Part shown: in pieces, positions 19,681-29,617 of the stretch
How the letters are laid out: every line of letters starts with the position of its first letter
How positions within the stretch are numbered: the first letter of the stretch is position 1
Origin: Solenopsis invicta
Taxonomy: Eukaryota; Arthropoda; Insecta; Hymenoptera; Formicidae
Reading direction: 5' to 3'
Assembly: GCF_016802725.1 (NCBI RefSeq)
Contig: NC_052666.1
Location: 4,000,501 to 4,064,500 of the forward strand
Length of the DNA: 64,000 nt
Translations under genes and position numbers: made by a program
Notes under the pieces: model-generated
What the model was told of the DNA's origin: nothing
The model's database searches: none
The model's input: the letters and a program-made list of their open reading frames with translations, nothing else

Positions 19681-20346
19681 ATGGAAGCCGTCATCAAGAA
19701 TATCGACATAGCGAAATTGAGCCGTGGACGACATGAAGTCCAAATTATCCGGACTGAATCGCCCTTGCTCTTCTGGGTACGGCTCAAGACTGGAGAAGCG
19801 GCTCTAACGGATTTGATCATCGACCTTATGATATACATGGGCCGACGAGAACGACAAATGAGCCTCTGGCCCAACCAAATCACCACAGGGGAGGCAGTGG
19901 CAACCAGGGACGACCGGGGCGAATGGCAGCGCGGCGAGATCCTGAAGGTAGACCGGACTCGCAGAAGAGCCATGGTCGCGCTGGCCGATTGGGGCCGTAC
20001 CACCTGGAGACCCTTCCGAGAACTTTATCAGCTCGAAGAAAGATTCCGGAAGCTCCCTTGGCAAGCCATTGCATGCGGGTTAGCGCATGTGGCTCCGCCA
20101 ACATCCACGGACACATGGCCCGGAAGGACAAGGGCCCTATTACGCATTCTGGCGGAAGGAGAAAGAGGGTGGATACGCTTCCAGTACCCACTCAGGCCGG
20201 GAGCAGCACTAGTAACCGCCACCATCCTCGGACCCAGGAGCGGCCATGCATTAAGGAAAACCATCCACCTGAGGGAGGCCCTGATACTCCTAGGGCACGT
20301 ACAAGGGGAGGAGAATCGCGTCACAGAAAACACCTTCCCCGCTTAA
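19681..20346 (+). CDS. Tudor-domain accessory protein B
   Basis: 221 residues, second extended Tudor-like protein of the element. It parallels Tudor A along its length: VQIIRTESPLLFWVRL, GEAVATRDDRGEWQRGEIL, VALADWGRTTW, LYQLEERFRKLPWQAIACGLAH, WPGRTRALLRIL and a REALILLGHVQ end. The core signature is D-W-G-R, again without the asparagine expected for strong dimethyl-arginine binding but with the glycine kept. The gene is notably GC-richer than its surroundings, so ORFs appear in other frames; the frame chosen is the only one with domain resemblance. It lies 3 kb from the rest of the accessory cluster. Confidence 0.78.
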   Translation: MEAVIKNIDIAKLSRGRHEVQIIRTESPLLFWVRLKTGEAALTDLIIDLMIYMGRRERQMSLWPNQITTGEAVATRDDRGEWQRGEILKVDRTRRRAMVALADWGRTTWRPFRELYQLEERFRKLPWQAIACGLAHVAPPTSTDTWPGRTRALLRILAEGERGWIRFQYPLRPGAALVTATILGPRSGHALRKTIHLREALILLGHVQGEENRVTENTFPA

Positions 20347-20524
20347 TAAAAAAAAAAAAAAAAAATATAATAATAATAATAAACATACATATACAATTAT
20401 TGTAAAAGAAAAAAAATAACAATAAAAAAGTAAAATAAATAAATAGATAATATACGTATATACATATAAGAGAGCAAAATATATATAAAAATAAGAAATG
20501 AAGGGAATAATAATAAAAAGTATA

Positions 20525-20578
<54 letters not shown>

Positions 20579-21192
20579 ATACATACATATATAAATAAAT
20601 ATTAAACTTAGAAAGCGTCCAACGACGAATTTTAGATAACTTAAAATTAAGATAACTATAAGTTAATTCTGTATCAAAACGAGAGTTTACATTTCTTTCT
20701 CTTTATTTTCTGGATAGTGATCGAACTTTTAACTGAATTTAAAGACCCACCGTAAAAGAAAAACGGTAGCGTGAAGAAAATGCGCATGCCGACAGGTGGA
20801 CCCACGCAGGTCGACGAGTAAATAAAGCTTGAACAAAACACTATCTCGAAAGACGGGTTCAGGTAAAAACACCTTGGAAAAAGAGAAAGAAATACTTTAA
20901 TAATCCGCATACATATAAGAAAACTATATATATTTATATAGATATATATAAATATGTACTATAATAGAAAAAATGAGAAAGAAATTTATATTGTAAAAAG
21001 AGTACGAAGGGATTAAGAGAAAGCTGTATATTTTTCCCTTCCTGCTCTTTCCTTAGAACTTCAGGACGCACATCTAAGAGAAATCTTACATGTGGGTCCT
21101 CCCTTGAAAGGGAAATTTCCCGCGAAAGAAAAGAATTATCCTTCTTACTCTGCAAATGTTGTGTAACCCCAACATTTGTCTAAGGCGGGGGG
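20347..21192 (+). other. Region between Tudor B and 3' LTR, with purine tract
   Basis: Noncoding and AT-rich, with an A run directly after the stop and a (TA)n stretch about 20527-20572. The last bases, AAGGCGGGGGG at 21182-21192, directly abut the 3' LTR and are the best candidate for the plus-strand primer tract. Confidence 0.65.
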
Positions 21193-22028
21193 TGTTACGT
21201 CCTGCGGAGTAACAATTCTTTTCTTTCGAAATCGATGCAGCCAAGCAACCGAAAAATTGCGAAAAGATGGCCTATCTTAATCGCGCGGATACGCTAAAAT
21301 TGTCCGGTCGAGTCAATACGGTTGGTCTACCCTTGACACGTGCCGATTTTGGGCGGAAGCAAGCGTTGAAACGCGGATGATTGACCACCGACTCGAAACA
21401 CTTGTCGCGCAATTAATAGGTAGGGCGTGGGCAATAATAAGAGACGGTACACCTGCGGATTAAAGTCCCATAGGAACCATAGGCAGAATCAGGTATAAAA
21501 GGAAGGAGCTTCGGAACTCGCGAGCACTTACCCAGCACTTACCCAGCACTTACTCAGCACTTACTTACTTTCTTACAATCATTTACAGTCACTGACGGGC
21601 ACATACCGCACCTTTTTTTCATTCTGATCAATCGCTCATTTTTCGCTTCGCGATTCACTCTAGTTCGATCCGGCGCACATTCCGTGACATTATATGTCCG
21701 AGTTTGTGACGTTCGGATTCGTATTCATCGTACTTAAATTTGACGCGGCATTGTGAGATCCGAACACTCTGAGTGCCAACCGTCGACCAACCGTCCGCCG
21801 TTGTAAGCTGAATCCGCTCTGCCAACCACTAAATCGTTCGCACCTTCAAAACTTCACCCAACAGTAAGTCTCAGCCGTCCATTATTTTTATTTTTTTTTT
21901 TTATTTTTACTCTTCATAAGACTACCTTCTCTTTCTCATAAGATATTTGTTATATTTTTCAAAACACTCATATATTCAGTATTATTGCACTACCCTTCCT
22001 TTTCTCCCTCTATTACTCTCAGTCTCTT

Positions 22029-22672
22029 TATTTCCCGCAGGATACAGTCGAGCTCTTTCGATTGGGTCCGCGACTCTTTTATTTCCCGTAGGATACAATC
22101 GAGCTCTTTCGATTGGGTCCACGACTCTTTTATTTCCCGCAGGATACAGTCGAGCTCTTTCGATTGGGTCCACGACTCTTTTATTTCCCGCAGGATACAG
22201 TCGAGCTCTTTCGATTGGGTCCGCGACTCTTTTATTTCCCGTAGGATACAATCGAGCTCTTTCGATTGGGTCCACGACTCTCTTTATTTCTCGTAGGATA
22301 CAATCGAGCTCTTTCGATTGGGTCCGCGACTCTTTTATTTCCCGTAGGATACAATCGAGCTCTTTCGATTGGGTCCGCGACTCTTTTTATTTCCCGTAGG
22401 ATACAATCGAGCTCTTTCGATTGGGTCCACGACTCTCTTTATTTCCCGCAGGATACAGTCGAGCTCTTTCGATTGGGTCCGCGACTCTTTTTATTTCCCG
22501 TAGGATACAATCGAGCTCTTTCGATTGGGTCCACGACTCTCTTTATTTCCCGCAGGATACAGTCGAGCTCTTTCGATTGGGTCCGCGACTCTTTTATTTC
22601 CCGTAGGATACAATCGAGCTCTTTCGATTGGGTCCACGACTCTCTTTATTCCCTGCTGGATACAATCGAACT
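22029..22672 (+). repeat. 51-53 bp tandem array, 13 units, in 3' LTR
   Basis: Same unit as in the 5' LTR, but 13 copies instead of 10. Repeat-number change between two LTRs that are otherwise nearly identical shows the array expands or contracts quickly. Confidence 0.9.
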
Positions 22673-22856
22673 CTCGTTCGATTGAATTCGCAGTTTTCTT
22701 TGCTTCCAGCGGAAACGAAGAATTCTGTTCCTTTTATTAATTCAAACCTTTTTTCTTTTGCTTTTCCTTTTTCTTCTTTCAAGAAGTTATAATATAAATT
22801 TTATTTCCCTTTATAAGAAAGAGAGAACGTAGCCTCAATTCTCAAATTCATTTTAG

Positions 22857-23490
22857 TGCGTAAGCGAGTCCCTGACCATAAAACTCGAAGAGCCATTAAG
22901 AACTGTCGGAATCGCCGAAATAAGAAGCTCCGGAGGCTTGGCGCATTGTTGTCGCTCTGCGGTAAATTACGCAAACAGCGAGCAAAAATTTCTATTTTGC
23001 CTAACGCTCTAATTAATTTGAGTACTTCCGACGAACCGACCGACTCATCTCCGCCAGTCTCAAATCCGTCCCCCGAATCACACTCTTTTTCCCCCTGTCG
23101 TTATCCTTCCCCCTCTTACTCTCCTGGATCTCATGTAGAACCAGATTTTAAACAACCATCAGGGTCACCATCTTCTACCTTCGATCCTTTTGCAGAGCCC
23201 TTAGCATCTCCTCGGGATTCAACCTTTTCTCCTACAGATTTTCCTCCTACACCTTCCCCCGATTTTTTTATCGTAATTCCGATTCACCTGTTCGAAGACC
23301 TCCGGAAGATCCATATTCCCCCGCGCTAGAGTTTCCCCAAGAAAACCCGCATTCCGATTCATTATTTACTCCCGAACAGGTAGGGAATATAGTAAATGAA
23401 AATATCGAAGCGAATCGAAGAGTACTCAATGAATTTGAAGAAATCTTCGACTCGCTCCAAAGCCTACCTGGATTACTAAAAATTCCTTGA
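22857..23490 (+). pseudogene. LTR-encoded protein, 3' copy, frameshifted
   Basis: The counterpart of 4588-5222, with the same splice-acceptor start. A T run has seven bases at 23263-23269 against eight at 4994-5001, so the frame shifts after about 136 codons and ends early at 23329. Both the basic N-terminus and most of the Pro/Ser region remain, but the acidic-hydrophobic tail is lost. Confidence 0.7.
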
Positions 23491-24044
23491 TCATAAAATA
23501 CACCTACACATGCACACTTATAACCAACTAGAATTTAAGTTATAATTACAATTTTTTTGTTATTAAGAACATAAGATTTTTCTTCTTTTTATTATACATG
23601 TTCTCTATTAACAAAAATGTCATTTGCAAATTAATAATTATTATTTTAGTCATCACCTATCATTGTAATTGGTTATTTCTTTTATTATGTTAAAATAAAT
23701 TGTAATTCTTAGTTTCAATCATTTTTCTTTACTTCAATCACCTCTAATTCCCGCTCCGATAAAATTGCACTTAGTCCGATCCCGCGTAAAAGCGATTCGA
23801 TTCGTTTACGCAAAATAAGGACTACACGAATGCAAGAGTCTGAATGAGAGTCATAGGTCGTCATTCTCGACACCTGACCTACATTCTGACTCACCTGACG
23901 CATTCGACTCGTCGCACTCGCCCGGAGACATGTGTGCGAGAGATTAGGCCTGTTCCGTCCTTCCTACCTCGCTCGAATTATTTCTCTAAGTCTCTACCTG
24001 CCAACCGACCCGAGAGACTTATTTCGAGAATTCTGGACGTAACA

Positions 24045-24567
24045 AATGTCATCTCTTCGTTTTGAAGCAAAACATCGACAATTGAAACATTATGCAAAAG
24101 TTATTACTTCACGGTCAAATCTTTCCTACACGCGTGCTCTCAAACATCAGCTAAAACTTTGTCATCGATTTGTTTGCGCAAACGGATTTTCAAATCGTTT
24201 GCAACATGATACTAAAATAATTAAATTTACTGAGTTACCAGAATATCTTGATATGAAATCCAGTGTTCCTGTACATTCAGAAATAATATCTCATAATGAC
24301 TTAAATACAGTATCTTGGGCTACAATTAATAGTACACGATATGAAATCAATAATATTATATGTACAAATATCTACGATCGTTTATTTGGAAAAATTCGTC
24401 ATATTATTTTAAATCAAAGCAAAGAAATATTCTTTCTGTTAGAAAAACTTTCTATTTTAAACTTTAATCCACATAAGAGTGCATATAAGATATCCGAACA
24501 GAACCAATTCTTTTGTATAAAGCAGAAAGATTTAGTCGATTACCATAATATATTACCAAATATATAA
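24045..24567 (+). pseudogene. Gene B copy 1, C-terminal part
   Basis: This continues the gene cut at 3074. The first four bases repeat AATG, the target duplication, and the frame picks up with SSLRFEAKHRQLKHYAK, matching the MRYESKHDYLKDLANKL segment of the intact copy at 59255-61687. It ends at a stop at 24565-24567. The C-terminus is shorter and more diverged than in the intact copy. Confidence 0.75.
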
Positions 24568-25869
24568 TTTTCATTATTTTACTTTCAAAATAATGAAAAT
24601 TATATATTTTGTGAAAACTTATTTAAAATTTAAATATATTATTAATGGTAATATAAAAATGTCTTATATTGTTATAACCCTTATTTCCCTTACAGTGTGA
24701 ATGTATTCATTTAAACATGTTTTCTTTTCACTGAAGTTAGAGGTATATCAAATAATCACAATTGCGAGTCACTGTGAACAGACTGTTGTGGTAATCGATT
24801 ATGACAGAATTCAAAGTGACAGTACATGGTAAATACTGACCATTTGTATGACCATATTTTTAACTTATTGATGAAATTATAATATAAAAGACAGTCGTGC
24901 TTCTCTTTACTTCTCCATTGTAATTGTGACGTCTGTCATTTCTGATGATTACTACGCAAGCTCGTGAATAATGACTCGCAATCATCATCGAACGCACTTC
25001 TAATTTTATTGAAAAAAATAATTTTTCTATTGAGTAAATCATTCCTAACTTGTAAGAAGTAGTTTGTTTAATATAGTCAATACTCATTAGAATATAAATT
25101 TTATTTTTATATTTTAACGGTTTTCTAATATTTATTTAATTTTAAGAAATAATTTTCTGTTAAATAAATTATTCATAACTTTTAAAAATATTTACTACAA
25201 TGTAGTAAATATATATGTGATACTGTATTAGTTTCTATCTTTTTAATAATAATTTTAAATAAAAATAAGAAAATGTTTACTTAGAAATCTTAGATTTATG
25301 TTTATATACAAGCAACATAATTTAAAATTTCGATAATTTAAAAAATTTTTAATTAATGTTTGAGTTTCATTAAATATTAAAAAATAATTATGCAACTTAT
25401 TATTCAAATGAGTGTATACATATAAGAAGACTTATTTAAAATAAATTACAATTAGTAAAGAATAAATTTTTTATAAAAAAATATTTAAATTGAAAGAAAA
25501 TGTGTTTTCAATTCAAAATTATTTTTTACTTGAAATCATATCTGTCTTTAATATAGATAGTTATAATTAAAATGAAAAACAAAACCTAAATGTAAGGATT
25601 TTTTAAATTTTTAACGAAATATTCAAACATTAATTAAAAGTTTTTTTTAATTTTTGAATACTGCTGTATATAAGAAAAAGATTTTCAAGTAAACATTTTT
25701 CTATTTTTATTTAAAATGACTATTAGGAAAGAGAAACTAATATAACAGCATATATACATTGTAAAAAATATTTGTAAAAGTTATGAACGATTTACTTAAG
25801 AAAAACTTATTTTTTAAAATTAAGTAAATATTGGAAAATCGCTTAAATATAAAAAAAAATTTATATTTT
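24568..25869. other. AT-rich noncoding region with inverted segments
   Basis: No gene is supported. A small hairpin sits at about 24566-24600. Parts of 25000-25200 read as the reverse complement of the tandem repeat that follows, so the region may be one end of a palindromic, element-derived block. Confidence 0.45.
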
Positions 25870-26623
25870 AATAAATGTTGACTATATTAAACAAACTATT
25901 TCTTACAAGTTATTAATAATTTACTTAATAGAACAAATCTTTTTTAAAATTAAATAAATATAATTGAAAAATTAATAAATTAAGAAAAATAAAATTTATA
26001 TTTTAATAAATATTGAGTGTGTTGAAGAAACTAATTCTTATAATAAATAAATCATTTATTTAATAAAAAAATTATTTTCTTGAATTAATAGGAAAATCAC
26101 TAATTTATAAAAAATAAAATTCATATTTTAATAAATGTTAACTATATTGAACAAACTAACTCTTATAAGTTATGATTCATTTACTTAATAGAAAAATTAT
26201 TTTTTTAAATTAAATAAATTGAACTTTAACATTATTAAAAAATTGGTTAATTACAAAAAATAAAATTTATATTTGAATAAATATTTATTGTATTAAAGAA
26301 ATTATTTCTTACAAATTATAAATGATCTACTCAATAGAAAAATTACTTTTGTAAAATTAAATAAATTGAAATTTAATATTATTGAAAAATTGCTAAATTG
26401 TAAAAAATAAAATTAATATTTGAATAAATATTGACTGTATTGAAGAAATAATTTCTTACAAGTTATGAATGGTTTACTTAATAGAAAAATTACTTTTGTA
26501 AAATTAAATAAGTTGAAATTGAATATTATTGAAAAATTGCTAAGTTATAAAAAATAAAATTTTAATTTTAATGGATATTGACTGTATTGAAGAAATTATT
26601 TCTTATAAAAAATGATTCATTTT
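25870..26623. repeat. ~145-bp AT-rich tandem repeat (left of copia)
   Basis: Five to six degenerate units with a period of about 130-149 bases. The landmark is TTGACTGTATTGAAGAAATT, with variants near 25878, 26005, 26138, 26285, 26430 and 26579. The array continues on the other side of the copia element at 39427. Confidence 0.7.
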
Positions 26624-26830
26624 TGTTAGAGCTAAGGATAATTCCCACTCGGGGAGTCAGTTAAAACAAGGCGAGATCTTTAACTAGGCGTATATTGCAC
26701 ATAGAAATACAGGAGGGGAAAATCTCCGTGACAATCGTGTCGGTCGCGAGAGACGAACTGCACGTAGAGAGGAAAAAGATACCGCAGATGGCGGTGCTAT
26801 GCAATCGTGGCGAGCCACCTATACCTAACA
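26624..26830 (-). repeat. Copia 3' LTR
   Basis: On the plus strand it begins TGTTAGAGCTAAGG and ends ACCTAACA. Because the element reads leftward, this is its 3' LTR, preceded on that strand by a purine tract, GAGGGGAAG (complement of 26831-26839). Confidence 0.9.
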
Positions 26831-26959
26831 CTTCCCCTCGAGCCGATTGCTACTAAAAAAACGTACATTTTTACTACGTAATTTACGCCCCTACTTCAGT
26901 GCTCGAAATAGGAAGACCACTGCTTAAAACGATACTGTGCTTGATCTTAATCTGAACAG

Positions 26960-27670
26960 TCAATTTAAGTCACTAAGTCCGGCCAACTTTGCACACTTGA
27001 CGTGCTTGGCTTTCACTAGTCCCTTAGTTAGGAAGTCAGCGGCCTGGTCCTCGGTGGATATGTGTTTCAGACGTAGCTCCTTTCGCTCAGTAGCTTCTCG
27101 AACGAAGTGGTGGCGTATATCGATATGTTTGCTCCTCGCATGATATACAGGGTTTTCCGCCAGCTTCAGTGCGCTTTGGTTATCGCAGTAGATCATCACG
27201 TTGCTCAGATCGTTGAATCCGAGTTCGTTTAAGAAACGTCGTAGGAAGATGGCTTCCTTGGAACCCTCCGACAGAGCCATATACTCCGCTTCCGTCGTCG
27301 ACAAGGCCACCGTCCGCTGTTTCCTGGACTCCCAGGATACCGGTCCTCCGTTGAGCATGAAAATGTACCCGGAGAAGGATCTCCTGTCTTCAGCGTTGCC
27401 CCAATCTGCGTCAGCAAATCCGACGATCGGCCCAGAGTTGGAGCCATAGGTCAATCCCACGTCGATGGTTCCTTTTAGGTACCGTAATACCCGCTTCGCT
27501 GCCTTCCAGTGGTCCAAGCTGAAACAGTTATTGTACTGTCCGAGGTAACTCACCGCGAACGAGATATCAGGTCGAGTGGTCGAGGCCAGGTAAGTTAGCG
27601 CCCCGACTAATTCGCGATACGGCAACTTCAGGTCATTGTCAGATTGATTTTCGTTCTTCTCCAGCTTCAA
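26960..27670 (-). CDS. Copia Pol, C-terminal part (RT end and RNase H)
   Basis: Read leftward from the hAT insertion point. It encodes the end of reverse transcriptase (KLPYRELVGALTYLASTTRPD, then FAVSYLGQYN) and RNase H with TEAEYMALSEGSKEAIFL and IRHHFVREA. It ends at a stop complementary to 26960-26962. The frame is open throughout. The matching N-terminal part lies at 35768-39122. Confidence 0.9.
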   Translation of the reverse strand: MKLEKNENQSDNDLKLPYRELVGALTYLASTTRPDISFAVSYLGQYNNCFSLDHWKAAKRVLRYLKGTIDVGLTYGSNSGPIVGFADADWGNAEDRRSFSGYIFMLNGGPVSWESRKQRTVALSTTEAEYMALSEGSKEAIFLRRFLNELGFNDLSNVMIYCDNQSALKLAENPVYHARSKHIDIRHHFVREATERKELRLKHISTEDQAADFLTKGLVKAKHVKCAKLAGLSDLN

Positions 27671-27678
27671 CCCGGAGG

Positions 27679-29327
27679 CAGAGTTGCCATTGAGGCGCCG
27701 ATTTGCAGCCACACCGACAGCCAGAGGGAACAGACCCACTTGCACCGGCTGGCACTTTATCCCCACTTATCGGCGTACGTCGAGCAGCCAAGGCGACGAG
27801 TGGGGAGCTCTACTGTCTCCTTCTTTCTCAAGCGGTCTCTCTCCTTCTCGACCTATCTTTTTCTGTCTCGAGCGTTCTCTTTCTTTCTTGTTACAGGCGC
27901 AGCTTTGCTCTCAACTATCAGCGATTTGAGATTTTCGTATCGCGGAACCGAGTTACGACGCGCGCGTGCGCGCGCGCGCGCTATGTATTTATATATATAC
28001 ACGTTTTCTACTTATGCATATATAAAAAATACATGACCATATATCGATTTTTTTATCTTTATGGTATATTTATAAAATAGAAAAGAAATTGAAAAAAAAA
28101 TAGCTGTATTAAGCATGTATACATGTTTACAAAAAATGCTTAATTATTTCTAAATTACAATGTAGAAATATTGCAGCATGAAATATATTCAGCATGGTGA
28201 CACTTTAAATAAAAAACCAAACGGTATTGAAATAATTTAAAAAATCGTTTAACTTTTTGTTTAAAATGTTACTATGCTGAATGTGTAATATTTCATACAG
28301 CAATATTTCTACATCATAATTTAGAAATTTAATTGTGCATTTTTGTTAATATTTACTTGGATAAATTCTTTTAAATGTTTTACGTATAGCATAGCTAAAA
28401 GTATCTTTCCTAATTATTGAACAATTTGTTTCCAAATTTAATTTTATATCATTAAGATGATTCACCTATCGCATATCGTTATATTTTTATCGAAATACTA
28501 TTTCCAAATTAATTGAACAATTATCAACATTTTCTAAAAGGTCAATACTTTTACATCTATCTTTTTAAATGTACCTACACAATTGTTGCTTACAAGATTT
28601 GGTCATATAATTTAATATCGGGAAATGTCACGCGTCTCATCGCCAATTTGACAACTCTAGATCTGAAGTCACATACGGCTGTTACTGTTGTTATAACATG
28701 ATTTCGAATCTCGAGATTCTTCAGTCGAATTCTGGCGATTACAATATTCAGTACTTTAATATAGCAATTAAAATGTGTTAATATTTAAGTCCACTCTTGG
28801 CCACCATGCGCGTTTTTTATTTAAAATGTATCACGTAACAAAAAATTATGCTCATTTTTTTAATGAAATAAATACAACTATTACCGAAATTATTTTTTTT
28901 CGATAATCTGTTTTCTTAGATTTACTTTATTTTACATAAATATTTATTTACACAAACGTACATAGTGTTGCTCAACGGAAACCGCGAGAAGGTGGTGGTC
29001 TCTTCCGTCAGGAGGGAAATGTAAAAAATTATTATCTATACTTAAAATTAATAAGAATTGAAAGTAATATTTAATCAGCTACATTGTTTTACAATATTAA
29101 CTAGTCACATAAAAAATGGAATTAATTAACATTGCAAAATAATGTAACTGATTAAATATCACTTTCAAAATAAATTTTTTACATTTCCCTCAGTGTGTGT
29201 GTGTGTGTGTGTGTATGTGTGTGTGTGTGTATGTGTGTGCGCTTAACTTTATATTGTTTTTACACGCTCGTTTTTTCTGAACGATGTCCTTACGGACAAA
29301 ATATTTTGCACATCCACTCTTTCGAGC
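27679..29327. repeat. hAT left inverted arm
   Basis: It includes copied remnants of low-complexity CG/CA tracts (27958-27980), an internal palindromic segment at about 28140-28335 that looks like a small nested MITE, and a GT microsatellite at 29193-29240. No gene is supported. Confidence 0.88.
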
Positions 29328-29591
29328 AATGTCCTTACGGACATAATATTTTGCACACTCTGTTGAGCGATGTCCTTACGGACATAGTCTTTTACACACT
29401 CTTTCGAGCGATGTCCTTACGGACAAAATCTTTTACACATTTTTTCGTTCGATGTCCTTACGGACAAAATATTTTACACTGTTTCAAGCGATGTCCTTAT
29501 GGACAAAATATTTTTAACTATTTCAAGCAATGTCCTTACGGACAAGGTATTTGAATCACTCTTTTAGAGCGATGTCCTTACGGACAAGAAA
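29281..29591. repeat. Palindrome-bearing subterminal repeats
   Basis: Eight copies, spaced 35-50 bases, of TGTCCTTACGGACA, a perfect inverted repeat (one copy has TTAT). Only the first falls inside the left arm; the right arm has a single copy at about 34142-34156. They are candidate transposase-binding sites or a local expansion. Confidence 0.75.
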
Positions 29592-29617
29592 AAAATTTTA
29601 ATATAATAATTTTAATT

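Larger units (their letters stand above)
3075..24044 (+). mobile_element. ~21-kb Ty3/gypsy-type endogenous retrovirus with accessory genes
   Basis: Two LTRs (3075-5776 and 21193-24044) begin TGTTACGTCC and end GGACGTAACA, a perfect 10-bp inverted pair. They flank a tRNA-Pro-type primer site, gag, pol, integrase, env, four accessory ORFs and a purine-rich tract. A 4-bp duplication (AATG) sits at 3071-3074 and 24045-24048. Outside a tandem array I count by eye only about ten substitutions and a few indels between the LTRs, so the insertion is recent. At about 20,970 bp it is far longer than usual gypsy elements (5-10 kb). The excess is the giant LTRs plus about 6.7 kb downstream of env. It interrupts gene B of an older DNA transposon. 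Confidence 0.95.
21193..24044 (+). repeat. 3' LTR (2,852 bp)
   Basis: Same ends, TATA box, donor (21864), acceptor (AG 22855-22856) and polyadenylation hexamer (23694) as the 5' LTR. It is 150 bp longer through three additional tandem units. Differences from the 5' LTR include a 2-bp indel near the U3 end and a one-base deletion in a T run at 23263. Confidence 0.93.

Noticed and set aside
19656..20405. Four alternative ORFs overlapping Tudor B
   Set aside because: The gene is GC-rich so other frames stay open by chance. Only the 19681-20346 frame shows family motifs and a paralogue.
29195..29554. Plus-strand ORF with repeated CPYGQNIL-like segments
   Set aside because: It is a translation of the palindromic DNA repeats (TGTCCTTACGGACA) at the arm edge; unit spacing is irregular and frame changes between units.
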